Assembly (NCBI GenBank): GCA_003584705.1
Contig: AP018536.1
Span: forward strand, 3,596,001 to 3,660,000
Source: Lachnospiraceae bacterium GAM79
Lineage (GTDB): Bacteria > Bacillota > Clostridia > Lachnospirales > Lachnospiraceae
DNA: 64,000 nt
Direction of reading: 5' to 3'
Positions 36,507 through 44,995 of this stretch are shown piece by piece (position 1 is the stretch's first letter; each line of letters begins with the position of its first letter). The notes beneath the pieces were generated by a model. That model worked only from the letters and a program-made list of their open reading frames with translations, had not been told where the DNA came from and searched no databases. The position numbers and the translations under genes are program-made.

Positions 36507-38183
36507 TTACACTTCCATAATGATCGGAAGGATCATGGGACGTCTCTTGGTCTTCTTCCATACATAATCGCCGAGGACATCCTTGGTGGTGGTCTTCAGT
36601 TTACCCCAGTCCGTAATTCCCTTATCCAGACATGCCTGCAGCGCATCATCCACGGTGCGTCTGGCTTCCTCGATAAGTTCATCGGATTCCTTCACATATA
36701 CAAAACCTCTGGATACAATGTCGGGACCTGCTACCAGTTCTCCACTGGCCTTGTCCAGACTCATGACCACGATCATAATACCATCTTCTGCCAGATGCTG
36801 TCTATCTCTCAATACTACATTTCCGACATCACCGACACCCAGACCGTCCACCAGAATAGCTCCTACAGGTACTCTGCCATTGACCTTGGCCTGTTCCTCG
36901 CTGACTTCCAATACATCTCCGGAGGACAGGATGAAGATATTGTCCTTACTGATGCCCAGACTCTCTGCAATCTTGGCCTGTGCCTTCAGATGCTTGTATT
37001 CACCATGCACGGGTACTGCGTACTTCGGATGGATCAGGGTATAGATCAGCTTGATCTCTTCCTGGCAGGCATGTCCGGATACATGAGCATCCTGGAAAAT
37101 AACATCTGCGCCTTTGCGGAGCAGCTCGTTGATGATCTTGGTGACGGACTTTTCATTGCCCGGGATGGGGTTGGAGGAGAAGATTACGGTATCTCCCGCA
37201 CCGATCGTGATCTTACGGTGCATATTGTTGGCCATACGGGACAGGGCTGCCATACTTTCGCCCTGGCTTCCGGTGGTGATAATCACCTGCTGCTCATCGG
37301 GATAATTCTTCATCTGATCCAGATCCACCAGTGTATTCTCGGGAATATTGATGCACTCCAGCTTGATGGCGGTATCCAGGATATTTACCATACTGCGGCC
37401 TTCCACAGCCACTTTACGGCCAAATTTGTATGCCGTATTGATGATCTGCTGTACACGATCCACATTGGATGCGAAAGTTGCCACGAAAATTCTGGTGTTC
37501 TTATGTTCTTCAAATAAAGTATCAAAGGTCTTACCCACTGTTTTCTCAGAAGGGGTAAAGCCGGGACGCTCTGCATTGGTGGAGTCGCACATCAGTGCCA
37601 GTACACCCTTTTTGCCGATTTCTGCAAAACGCTGTAAATCAATAGCATCTCCATATACCGGTGTGTAGTCTACCTTAAAGTCTCCGGTGTGCACCACAAT
37701 ACCGGCAGGGGAATAAATGGCCAGTGCTGCGGCATCTACGATACTGTGATTCGTCTTGATGAATTCCACACGGAAATCGCCCAGATTGATGGACTGACCG
37801 AACTTCACTACTTTACGCTTGGTCTTCTTCATGAGATTGTGCTCGGTCAGCTTGTTCTCGATAATACCCATGGTCAGGCGGGTAGCGTAGATGGGAACAT
37901 TAATATCCCGCAGCACATAAGGCAGTGCTCCGATATGATCCTCATGTCCGTGGGTGATAACAAAACCCTTTACCTTGTCGATATTGTCCTTCAGATAAGT
38001 CACATCCGGGATGACCAGATCGATTCCCAGCATATCATCTGCAGGGAAAGACAGACCACAGTCCACCACAATAATACTGTCCTCATACTGGAAGGCAGTA
38101 ATGTTCATACCGATCTGCTCCAGGCCTCCCAAAGGAATGATCTTCAGACCTGAAACGTTACTATTCTCTTTTTTCTTTTTCAA
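36507..38183 (-). CDS. rnjA: Ribonuclease J
   Basis: This 558-residue metallo-beta-lactamase nuclease combines endo- and 5'-3' exoribonuclease activities in mRNA and rRNA processing. The metal site ITHGHEDHIGALP lies at residues 77-88, and the C-terminal beta-CASP portion has SGHACQEEIKLIYTLIHPKY and VHGEYKHL. The TTG at 38183 is chosen because GGAGG stands nine bases before it; a TTG at 38198 would overlap that site. The length is normal. Confidence 0.95.
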   Translation of the reverse strand: MKKKKENSNVSGLKIIPLGGLEQIGMNITAFQYEDSIIVVDCGLSFPADDMLGIDLVIPDVTYLKDNIDKVKGFVITHGHEDHIGALPYVLRDINVPIYATRLTMGIIENKLTEHNLMKKTKRKVVKFGQSINLGDFRVEFIKTNHSIVDAAALAIYSPAGIVVHTGDFKVDYTPVYGDAIDLQRFAEIGKKGVLALMCDSTNAERPGFTPSEKTVGKTFDTLFEEHKNTRIFVATFASNVDRVQQIINTAYKFGRKVAVEGRSMVNILDTAIKLECINIPENTLVDLDQMKNYPDEQQVIITTGSQGESMAALSRMANNMHRKITIGAGDTVIFSSNPIPGNEKSVTKIINELLRKGADVIFQDAHVSGHACQEEIKLIYTLIHPKYAVPVHGEYKHLKAQAKIAESLGISKDNIFILSSGDVLEVSEEQAKVNGRVPVGAILVDGLGVGDVGNVVLRDRQHLAEDGIMIVVMSLDKASGELVAGPDIVSRGFVYVKESDELIEEARRTVDDALQACLDKGITDWGKLKTTTKDVLGDYVWKKTKRRPMILPIIMEV

Positions 38184-38474
38184 CGAAATTACCTCCAAAT
38201 TCTATACGTCTATACAACTGTTCTTAGTGTATGTATCCCGGCGTTAGAACGGATTGTTATGCTCTGCAAACAAAGATCTGTGATTTCACGCCTGCTCCTT
38301 CCGGCTCTCTTCTCAAAGACTCCCGTGGAGATCAGACATCCCAGATCTTACGATTCCATCAAAATAACGGCATCTCTCATGCCCTTCGTGTATTCCCTGT
38401 CACTTTTAGCACAAAACCATTATATGCTGAAACCGGCAAAGCCTCCAATATCCCTCTCTGCCAATCATACAAAT

Positions 38475-38529
38475 CATATATAAATATAAGACCGTCCTTC
38501 TCGCAGGACCGCCTGTATTTATCATATAT
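38475..38529. repeat. Long A/T-armed hairpin
   Basis: ATATATAAATA on the left pairs imperfectly with TATTTATCATAT on the right, and inside it GTCCTT pairs with the AGGAC of GCAGGACC around CTCGC. There is no T-run on either side, so it is not a typical terminator. Confidence 0.5.
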
Positions 38530-38595
38530 CAAGGTCATAAGCCTGAAAACAGGACGTGCTTGCACAGGAGTGATTTTATGGCTTAATGACCTGCC

Positions 38596-38686
38596 CCAAT
38601 ATGAGCATAAAAGCGGTGCGAATGCTTCACGATATGCGAATATTGGAACGGATTGTGTGAGTGCATAGCACGGAACAATCCATAGG
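38596..38686. repeat. Palindromic repeat, copy B with extra hairpin
   Basis: The 59-bp core at 38628-38686 matches copy A. On its left, CCAATAT and GCAT (38596-38608) pair with ATGC and ATATTGG (38633-38646). It starts eight bases from the end of the DUF1292 gene and could act as its 3' structure. Confidence 0.7.
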
Positions 38687-38693
38687 ATATGAT

Positions 38694-38957
38694 CTAAATT
38701 AAATCAACGTCCTCTAACATATCCGCAAATACTCCGGATACCGCTTCCAGTTCTTCATCATCGGAGACTACATCATAAATGCTCTCTTCTTCACCATCCT
38801 GAGACATATCCTTCAGGATCAGGGCATCTCCGTCTCCCTCTTCCACATCGGTTACCAGGATGTAATTGTGTCCACCGATCCTGGTCTGTTCCAGTACATA
38901 AAATTCTACAGGTTCTTCGCCTTCGGGGCGAAATGTAATCTTTTCCAATTTACTCAT
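38694..38957 (-). CDS. DUF1292 family protein (YrzB-like)
   Basis: This 87-residue acidic protein has the DUF1292 core [21 protein letters not shown] followed by [19 protein letters not shown]. The function is unknown. It overlaps ruvX by four bases (ATGA) and completes the ireB-ruvX-DUF1292 cluster that is widespread in Firmicutes. Confidence 0.88.
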   Translation of the reverse strand: MSKLEKITFRPEGEEPVEFYVLEQTRIGGHNYILVTDVEEGDGDALILKDMSQDGEEESIYDVVSDDEELEAVSGVFADMLEDVDLI

Positions 38958-39397
38958 TCTGTTTCCTTTTTCTTCTCATTGTTCCTGCGATCCAGATAGC
39001 CCTGCAGGATCAGAGTAGCTGCGATCATATCCACGTAATCCTTACGGTTCTCACGGCGGATTCCCGCTTCCATCATGGCTTTGTCCGCTGCCACAGTCGT
39101 CAGTCTCTCATCCCAGAAATATACCGGGAGACCGGTCCTGCGCTCCAGCTTCTCCTTGAACTCCTTGGTCAGTTCCACGCGGACACCCTCGGTATCGTTC
39201 ATGTTCTTGGGAAGTCCCAGTACGATCTCTTCCACTTCATTCTCCACGATCAGTTCTTCGATCCGGGCCAGCGTCTGTCGTAATTTATTCTCTTCTTTGC
39301 GGCGAATGATCTCCACACCCTGCGCTGTCAACAGCAGACTGTCACTAATCGCCACGCCCACGGTACGTGAGCCGAAATCCAACCCCATAATACGCAT
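38954..39397 (-). CDS. ruvX: Putative pre-16S rRNA nuclease / Holliday junction resolvase YqgF
   Basis: This 147-residue RNase H-fold protein starts [19 protein letters not shown], with the first catalytic Asp, and has [14 protein letters not shown] and FWDERLTT, the other acidic positions of the family. Its role is in 16S rRNA 5' maturation. It lies between ireB and the DUF1292 gene, as in most Firmicutes. Confidence 0.95.
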   Translation of the reverse strand: MRIMGLDFGSRTVGVAISDSLLLTAQGVEIIRRKEENKLRQTLARIEELIVENEVEEIVLGLPKNMNDTEGVRVELTKEFKEKLERRTGLPVYFWDERLTTVAADKAMMEAGIRRENRKDYVDMIAATLILQGYLDRRNNEKKKETE

Positions 39398-39420
39398 GTG
39401 GGTCCTCCTGATAACTGTAA

Positions 39421-39684
39421 TTATTTCCAGTGTTTTGTCCTGATATACTCCGTGAGCAGTTCTTCCACCAGTTCGTCACGCTCTACCTTCATGATGAGGC
39501 TGCGGGCATTTTTGTGACTGGTAATATAAGTAGGGTCCCCGCTCATGATGTAACCTACGATCTGGTTCACCGGGTTGTATCCCTTTTCCGTCAGTGCCTC
39601 ATATACGGTAGAAAGCACCAGCTTCACACCGGTCTCAGGTTCTGTCTCTACCTTGAAGTATTGTGTATTTCCTAAGTCCTGCAT
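39421..39684 (-). CDS. ireB: IreB family regulatory phosphoprotein
   Basis: This protein of 87 residues has the family core [20 protein letters not shown] and [18 protein letters not shown]. IreB is a substrate of the PASTA kinase IreK and affects cephalosporin resistance in enterococci; the phospho-acceptor threonine is probably in NTQYFKVET near residue 7. The ATG at 39684 fits the family N-terminus; one at 39705 is also possible. Confidence 0.9.
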   Translation of the reverse strand: MQDLGNTQYFKVETEPETGVKLVLSTVYEALTEKGYNPVNQIVGYIMSGDPTYITSHKNARSLIMKVERDELVEELLTEYIRTKHWK

Positions 39685-39730
39685 ACGATCCTCTTTTTCT
39701 GCCATAGGGCAAATCTTTCCGTTATGCCTT

Positions 39731-39759
39731 ATATTACCGCATTTACTTTGAAAATTCAA
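39731..39759 (-). promoter_or_regulatory. Promoter of ireB-ruvX-DUF1292
   Basis: TTGAAT (39754-39759) and TAATAT (39731-39736) are 17 bases apart on the minus strand. The -35 box overlaps the end of mtaB. Confidence 0.65.
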
Positions 39760-41203
39760 GGGGTGATAGTAATAGGATTTCATCCGTCAAAAACCCCTGT
39801 ACCCTGCCGCATATCACGGTATTTGCAACATTTTTTTTATTTTCCTTCACAGAGACAGCCAGTTTGACATAATCTCTCGTGTGTCCCAGCAGATATTCCA
39901 TTCCGCCGATCTCCTTGGTCTCCTCCAGAAGCACCTCCGCCTCCCGTCCCACATAGTGGGTCCGGAACTGCTTCGACTGTTCCTTCTCCATAGCCAGAAG
40001 TTCCGCACTTCTGGTGGTCTTCACGGGATCCGGCACCTGATGAGACATCACGGCCGCTCTGGTGCCTGCCCGTTTGGAATACTTGAAAATATGCATCTCG
40101 AAGAATTGAATCCGGTCTAAAAATTCCTTTGTCTGCGCAAACTCTTCCTCAGTCTCCCCGGGGAATCCGACGATGACGTCCGTAGTAATGGCCGGATGAT
40201 CAAACACCTTGCGGAGCAGCGCAACGCTCTCCGCATATTCTTCGGAAGTATATTTACGGTTCATACGGCGTAGCGTGGCATCACAGCCGCTCTGCAAGGA
40301 CAGATGGAAATGGGGACACAGCTTCGGCAGTGCCGCCATTCTGACTGCCGTCTCCTCCGTAATAATGCGGGGTTCCAGGGAACCGATACGGATCCGCTCA
40401 ATCCCTTCAATAGTATGGATCCGTTCCAGCAGATCGATCAGCTTACTGCTGCCGGAATAATCTCTTCTCTCCTCGTCTTCTTTTAATACAGAAACGCTTT
40501 CTCCCCGCTTCCAGGCCTCCTCGTCGAAATCAATGCCATAAGAACTGATATGGATACCTGTCAGTACAATCTCCCGGTATCCGTTCTGTGCCATGCCGGT
40601 GATCTCCCGGATGATATCCTCCGCCCTGCGGCTGCGGACCCTGCCTCTGGCATAGGGGATAACGCAGTAAGAGCAGAACTGATTGCATCCGTCCTGAATT
40701 TTAATATAGGCTCGGGTGTGCTCTGCCGTCTGTTTCAGAGTCATTTCTTCATATTCCGCGGTATGGTTAATATCTATGACAGTAGTGTCATGCAGAGTCT
40801 TGTCCACACCATGCCCGGCATTTTCTGCATTCTCCGCCACCGCATCTTCCTGTTCCAGATCCCGTAAATATTCTTCCAAAATAGATGCCAGATCCTTCTT
40901 GCGGTTGTTGCCGATCGCCAGATCAATGCAGGAATCCTGCTCCACATCTTCCCTTCCGGTCTGCACATAGCATCCCACAGCCACCACCAGCGCATTGGGG
41001 TTTTTCTGCTTGGCCCGATGAAGCATCTGTCGGCTTTTCCGGTCTGCAATATTGGTAACTGTGCAGGTATTTACAATGTAAATATCCGCGATTTCATCAA
41101 ATGGTACAATAGTATAACCTTTTTCTTGTAACATTTGTTGCATTACTTCTATTTCATAGGAATTAACCTTACATCCAAGGTTGTGTAATGCTACACTTTT
41201 CAT
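39743..41203 (-). CDS. mtaB: tRNA t6A37 methylthiotransferase MtaB (MiaB-like)
   Basis: This 486-residue radical SAM enzyme would convert t6A to ms2t6A at tRNA position 37. The N-terminal UPF0004 domain has Cys11, Cys47 and Cys78 for the auxiliary Fe-S cluster, and the radical SAM motif [10 protein letters not shown] places Cys173, Cys177 and Cys180. A TRAM domain ends the protein. The sequence [11 protein letters not shown] is typical of MtaB rather than MiaB. The ATG at 41203 follows GAGGA. Confidence 0.93.
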   Translation of the reverse strand: MKSVALHNLGCKVNSYEIEVMQQMLQEKGYTIVPFDEIADIYIVNTCTVTNIADRKSRQMLHRAKQKNPNALVVAVGCYVQTGREDVEQDSCIDLAIGNNRKKDLASILEEYLRDLEQEDAVAENAENAGHGVDKTLHDTTVIDINHTAEYEEMTLKQTAEHTRAYIKIQDGCNQFCSYCVIPYARGRVRSRRAEDIIREITGMAQNGYREIVLTGIHISSYGIDFDEEAWKRGESVSVLKEDEERRDYSGSSKLIDLLERIHTIEGIERIRIGSLEPRIITEETAVRMAALPKLCPHFHLSLQSGCDATLRRMNRKYTSEEYAESVALLRKVFDHPAITTDVIVGFPGETEEEFAQTKEFLDRIQFFEMHIFKYSKRAGTRAAVMSHQVPDPVKTTRSAELLAMEKEQSKQFRTHYVGREAEVLLEETKEIGGMEYLLGHTRDYVKLAVSVKENKKNVANTVICGRVQGFLTDEILLLSPLEFSK

Positions 41204-41236
41204 AGGATTCCTCACTTTTTTTGTATTGTTTTCGTC

Positions 41237-41265
41237 TTGACTTTTGAGCGTTCCCCCATTAATAT
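41237..41265 (+). promoter_or_regulatory. Promoter of the HPr-like gene
   Basis: TTGACT (41237-41242) and TAATAT (41260-41265) are 17 bases apart, about 40 bases before the start codon. Confidence 0.7.
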
Positions 41266-41305
41266 AAAGTCAGAAGGTATGACACACATTAAGGAGGTAG
41301 TCAAC

Positions 41306-41536
41306 ATGAAGACAGTTCAGATTTCTTTAAATTCTATTGATAAGGTAAAATCTTTCGTAAACGATATTACTAAGTTCGATTATGATTTCGATCTTGTATC
41401 CGGCAGATACGTAATTGATGCAAAGTCCATCATGGGTATCTTCAGCCTGGATCTTTCCAAGCCTATCGACCTGAACATCCATGCAGAGGATGGCGCTGAT
41501 GAGGTTCTGGAAGTATTAAAGCCTTATCTGGTATAA
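41306..41536 (+). CDS. HPr-fold protein without the active-site histidine (Crh-like)
   Basis: This 76-residue protein has the HPr fold signature DAKSIMGIFSLDLSKPI, including the serine that corresponds to Ser46 of HPr. The loop where His15 should be reads NSIDKVKSF, so phosphotransfer in a PTS is not possible. This resembles Crh, which keeps only the regulatory serine. AAGGAGG precedes the ATG. It has its own promoter and terminator. A role in catabolite control is an inference; a structural role of unknown kind is equally open. Confidence 0.85.
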   Translation: MKTVQISLNSIDKVKSFVNDITKFDYDFDLVSGRYVIDAKSIMGIFSLDLSKPIDLNIHAEDGADEVLEVLKPYLV

Positions 41537-41578
41537 GTTACCGATTCGGAATTCCGAATACATAGTAAAACAGAGAAC

Positions 41579-41615
41579 ACCTTGAGAGACGCAATCCTCT
41601 TGAGGTGTTTTTTAT
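41579..41615 (+). terminator. Terminator of the HPr-like gene
   Basis: ACACCTTGAGAG pairs with CTCTTGAGGTGT through two G-U pairs, followed by six T. Confidence 0.8.
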
Positions 41616-41631
41616 ATGCCATTTCAAAAAA

Positions 41632-41676
41632 GTAACTATTCAGTACCTCTGTTTCCCCGGTTCTGAATAGTTACTC
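41632..41676. repeat. Interspersed ACTATTCAGA repeat, minimal copy 6
   Basis: Perfect 13-base arms AGTAACTATTCAG and CTGAATAGTTACT enclose only 19 bases, without the usual GCAAAA core. It lies between the HPr-like terminator and the end of thiI, so it is a solo arm pair. Confidence 0.75.
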
Positions 41677-41687
41677 TGCATTCACAC

Positions 41688-42869
41688 TTATGCTTCCGCA
41701 ATGATCAGTTCTTTGGTCTCCAGTGCGGTCTTCACCAGTTCGTCGATCTTCTCATCCAGATTGTGTTCATGTCTGCGGATCACCTTCACGTTCGGTTTCG
41801 TCACGGGATGTTTTGCCACGAAGATGGTACAACAATCTTCATAGGGCAGAATGGAAGTCTCATAAGTCCCGATCTTCTCGGATACTTCTACGATCTCCTG
41901 CTTGTCAAATCCGATCAGCGGACGGTAGACCGGCAGCTCACATACTTCATTGGTAGCGATCAGGGAATTCATGGTCTGAGATGCCACCTGGCCAATGCTC
42001 TCACCGGTGATCAGACCCAGGCACTCGGTCTCCTTCGCGATCTGCTCTGCGATCCGCATCATATAGCGGCGCATGATAATGGTCAGTTCCTCATGAGGAC
42101 ATTTCTCATAAATATATAACTGAATATCGGTAAAATTGATCACATGCAGATAGATCGGTCCGGTGTAACGGGCAACGATCTTCGCCAGATCCACTACTTT
42201 CTGCTTCGCACGCTCACTGGTGTAAGGCGGTGCATGGAAATATACCGCATCGATCTTGACGCCTCTCTTGGCGATCATATAACCTGCCACGGGAGAATCA
42301 ATACCACCGGAGAGAAGCAGCATTCCCTTGCCACCGGTACCTACGGGCATTCCTCCGGGACCGGGCAGGATCACGGAGTAGATATAGATTTCTTCACGGA
42401 TCTCAATGTTCAGCATAATATCGGGATGATGTACATCCACCTTCATATTGGGATAAGCCTTCAGGATAGCTTCTCCCATATCCATGTTGATGGTCATGGA
42501 ATCCTTGGGGTAATTTTTCCGGGCACGTCTCGCTGCCACCTTGAACGTCTGATTGCAATCGGGATATACTTTTGCAATGTAGTCAATCACGGTCTCACAC
42601 AGCTTCTCAAAGCCCTCATCCTGTACGTGCACTACCGGGCAGATTCCGGAGATTCCAAAGACTCTTTGTAAGTGTGCCACAACTTCATCGTAGTCAAATT
42701 CTGACTCTGCATCTACGAAGATACGGCCCTGTGTCTTGTGCACCAGGAATTCTCCCTCACACTTTTTCAGTGCATACTTAATCTGGCGTACCAGAGCATC
42801 TTCGAACAGGTAACGGTTCTTTCCCTTAATGCCGATCTCGGCATATTTTATCAAAAATGATGTAAACAC
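41688..42869 (-). CDS. thiI: tRNA 4-thiouridine synthetase ThiI
   Basis: This 393-residue enzyme activates U8 of tRNA with ATP and inserts sulfur. A ferredoxin-like and THUMP region covers residues 1-165, and the PP-loop SGGIDSP is at 187-193. It ends near the AANH domain without a rhodanese extension, as in many Firmicutes. It begins with GTG, preceded by GAAAGGAAA. The cysteine desulfurase gene just upstream would supply sulfur. Confidence 0.95.
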   Translation of the reverse strand: MFTSFLIKYAEIGIKGKNRYLFEDALVRQIKYALKKCEGEFLVHKTQGRIFVDAESEFDYDEVVAHLQRVFGISGICPVVHVQDEGFEKLCETVIDYIAKVYPDCNQTFKVAARRARKNYPKDSMTINMDMGEAILKAYPNMKVDVHHPDIMLNIEIREEIYIYSVILPGPGGMPVGTGGKGMLLLSGGIDSPVAGYMIAKRGVKIDAVYFHAPPYTSERAKQKVVDLAKIVARYTGPIYLHVINFTDIQLYIYEKCPHEELTIIMRRYMMRIAEQIAKETECLGLITGESIGQVASQTMNSLIATNEVCELPVYRPLIGFDKQEIVEVSEKIGTYETSILPYEDCCTIFVAKHPVTKPNVKVIRRHEHNLDEKIDELVKTALETKELIIAEA

Positions 42870-42902
42870 GTTCGTTTCCTTTCTGAGTGTTTCTCAAATC
42901 GC

Positions 42903-44072
42903 TTATCTGCGACTGTATCTGCGTAACATAGGTACTATATTGTACAATGCCTGGAGACATACGTCAATCTCTTCTTCCGTGGTAAATACGGAAAAACTGA
43001 AACGTATGGTGGAATCCAGCAGGGATTTATCGATGCCGATGGCTTTCAGTGTAGCAGAAGGCTGCGGCTTGTGTGCAGAGCAGGCGCTTCCTGCAGAAAC
43101 ATAGATTCCCTTGTCCTCCAGTGCATGCAGGAGCACTTCACTTCTGACGCCGGCAAAAGATACGCTGACAATGTGTGCCGCCGTTCCCTCACCGTACGGT
43201 GCATCCGGCAAAAGTCCGTTGACCTTCACCTGATCCAGTCTTTCCACACCTTCAATGAATCGTCTCTTGCAGGCGCAGAGTCTGGCATGATCCTCATCAA
43301 AATGACTATAGAGCATTTCCGCTGCTTTTGCAAGTCCCGCAATACCGGGCACATTCTCGGTACCGGAGCGGAGGTTCTGCTGCTGTCCGCCACCGAATAC
43401 GATGGGCTGGATCTTCACCCGTTCCCCTACATACAGCAGTCCGACGCCCTTCGGTCCGTGGATCTTGTGTCCACTGACGGACAGCAGATCAATGTGCATC
43501 TTCTTGGGATAGATCCGGGATTTTCCGAATCCCTGTACCGCATCCACATGGAACAGCGTATCCGGGTTCATCTGTTTGATCAGAGCTCCGGCTTCCTCAA
43601 TGGGCTGCAGGGCTCCGATCTCGTTATTCGTGTGCATGATAGATACCAGAATGGTCTCCGGTGTCATGGCTCTGCGTAAGTCTTCCAGCCGGATACGTCC
43701 GCAGGGATCCACCGGCAGATAAGTGACACGATACCCCTGGGTCTCCAGATAACGCATGGTCTGCAGGATAGCGGGATGTTCGATCTGCGTCGTGATCAGA
43801 TGATTGCCTCTGCGGCAATTCGCCAGGGCGCAGCCGATCAGTGCCATATTATCGGATTCCGTTCCCCCGGAAGTAAATAAAAGCTCTCTCTCCTCCACCT
43901 TCAGAATCCTTGCCAGAGTCTCCTTGGCATAGCGGAGGTATTTCTCTGCCTCCACTCCCTTCATATGCAGGCTGGAGGGATTACCGTAATCTTCACACAT
44001 GATCTTCGTCATCAACTCTGCCACTTCCGGGAATGTCCTTGTGGTAGCGGAATTGTCCATATAGACTTCCAT
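42903..44072 (-). CDS. Cysteine desulfurase (NifS/IscS family)
   Basis: This 389-residue PLP enzyme has the cofactor lysine in SVSGHKIHGPKG (Lys203) and the persulfide cysteine in SAGSACSAHKP (Cys331). The N-terminus MDNSATTRTFPEV is usual. It lies 33 bases upstream of thiI, the NifZ-ThiI arrangement of Bacillus, so delivery of sulfur to tRNA thiolation is the likely main job. Confidence 0.95.
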   Translation of the reverse strand: MEVYMDNSATTRTFPEVAELMTKIMCEDYGNPSSLHMKGVEAEKYLRYAKETLARILKVEERELLFTSGGTESDNMALIGCALANCRRGNHLITTQIEHPAILQTMRYLETQGYRVTYLPVDPCGRIRLEDLRRAMTPETILVSIMHTNNEIGALQPIEEAGALIKQMNPDTLFHVDAVQGFGKSRIYPKKMHIDLLSVSGHKIHGPKGVGLLYVGERVKIQPIVFGGGQQQNLRSGTENVPGIAGLAKAAEMLYSHFDEDHARLCACKRRFIEGVERLDQVKVNGLLPDAPYGEGTAAHIVSVSFAGVRSEVLLHALEDKGIYVSAGSACSAHKPQPSATLKAIGIDKSLLDSTIRFSFSVFTTEEEIDVCLQALYNIVPMLRRYSRR

Positions 44073-44102
44073 TCTCTTCTTCTCCTTGCTATCTATCTCT
44101 TC

Positions 44103-44171
44103 AGTAACTATTCAGCGCCCTATTCGCCAAATCGACTCTTCCGGGCTTTCCTTTTGCTCTGAATAATTACT
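44103..44171 (+). repeat. Interspersed ACTATTCAGA repeat, copy 7
   Basis: The arms AGTAACTATTCAG (44103-44115) and CTGAATAATTACT (44159-44171) differ at one position. Inside is ATTCGCCAAATCG, a weak hairpin and CTTTCCTTTTGCT. It fills the space between rsmE and the cysteine desulfurase gene. Confidence 0.8.
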
Positions 44172-44227
44172 ATATTCTTCTTATGATTAAAATATGCCGC
44201 AGGCAGGCGATCCGTGCCGTCCGCTGT

Positions 44228-44974
44228 CTAATTTTCCAACTGATACATCAGCCATGCGATAGTCGTAAATCCGGCCGTCTCCGTCCGCAGGATCCGTTTC
44301 CCCAAAGTGATCGGTTGAATTCCCGCCTCCGTGGCAAGTCTTATCTCCTCCGGATCAAATCCGCCCTCCGGGCCGATGAAAATAGCGATCTGCTGTCCGG
44401 GTCTTGCGCTTTCGATGAGCTGTTTCGTCTGTGGCATTCCTTCCGCCAGCTCGTAAGGTACCAGTTTCAGATCCATTTCAGAAGCCGTTTTCACCGCCTG
44501 CACATAACTCATAACCGGTGCCACCGTCGGGATCACGCCTCGTTTGCTCTGCTTGGCGGCTGCTTCCGCAATTCCCTGCCAGCGCTTTATTTTGCTGTCC
44601 GCTTTTTTCTCATCCAATTTCACCACGCAGCGTTTCATAGCCACCGGAATGATCTGAAAGGCTCCCAGTTCCACAGCCTTCTGGATGATGAGCTCCATCT
44701 TGTCCGCCTTGGGCAGTCCCTGGAACAGATAGATCTTCGCCGGAAGCTCTACTCCGTCTTCCTTGATAAAACGAAGCTCCAGACGGACACAGTCCTCTTC
44801 CAGTGCAAGGATCCCACAGCGATATTCCTTCCCGTCGATTCCATTGCTGACAGCCACTTCTTCGCCGGGGCGCATCCGCAGTACATTTTTGATATGATTC
44901 ACATCGGTTCCCCGGATGATAACGCTCTTCGCTGCCACGTCGATCTGTTCCGGTTCTACAAAAAACTGATACAT
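44228..44974 (-). CDS. rsmE: 16S rRNA m3U1498 methyltransferase RsmE
   Basis: This 248-residue SPOUT-type methyltransferase has FIGPEGGFDPEEI near residue 195 and the trefoil knot end LGKRILRTETAG. The N-terminal PUA-like part contains VIIRGTDVNHIKNVLRMRPGE. It follows prmA by 21 bases, the usual pairing in Firmicutes, and is the last gene of the long operon that begins at 54537. Confidence 0.95.
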   Translation of the reverse strand: MYQFFVEPEQIDVAAKSVIIRGTDVNHIKNVLRMRPGEEVAVSNGIDGKEYRCGILALEEDCVRLELRFIKEDGVELPAKIYLFQGLPKADKMELIIQKAVELGAFQIIPVAMKRCVVKLDEKKADSKIKRWQGIAEAAAKQSKRGVIPTVAPVMSYVQAVKTASEMDLKLVPYELAEGMPQTKQLIESARPGQQIAIFIGPEGGFDPEEIRLATEAGIQPITLGKRILRTETAGFTTIAWLMYQLEN

Positions 44975-44995
44975 AGAAACTCCTATTTTAAGCGC

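Larger units (their letters stand above)
38184..38693. other. 510-base region without a confident gene
   Basis: No reading frame here resembles a known protein and codon usage looks random. The minus strand near 38184-38240 must hold the RNase J promoter, but I find no convincing boxes. A long hairpin lies at 38475-38529, a second at 38596-38646, and the palindromic repeat copy B at 38628-38686. Confidence 0.5.

Noticed and set aside
38231..38668. 145-codon plus-strand frame upstream of RNase J
   Set aside because: No ribosome-binding site, no recognisable domain, and it crosses hairpins and repeat copy B.
38694..39397. Frameshift between ruvX and the DUF1292 gene
   Set aside because: The ATGA overlap is a normal coupled junction and both proteins are of full length.
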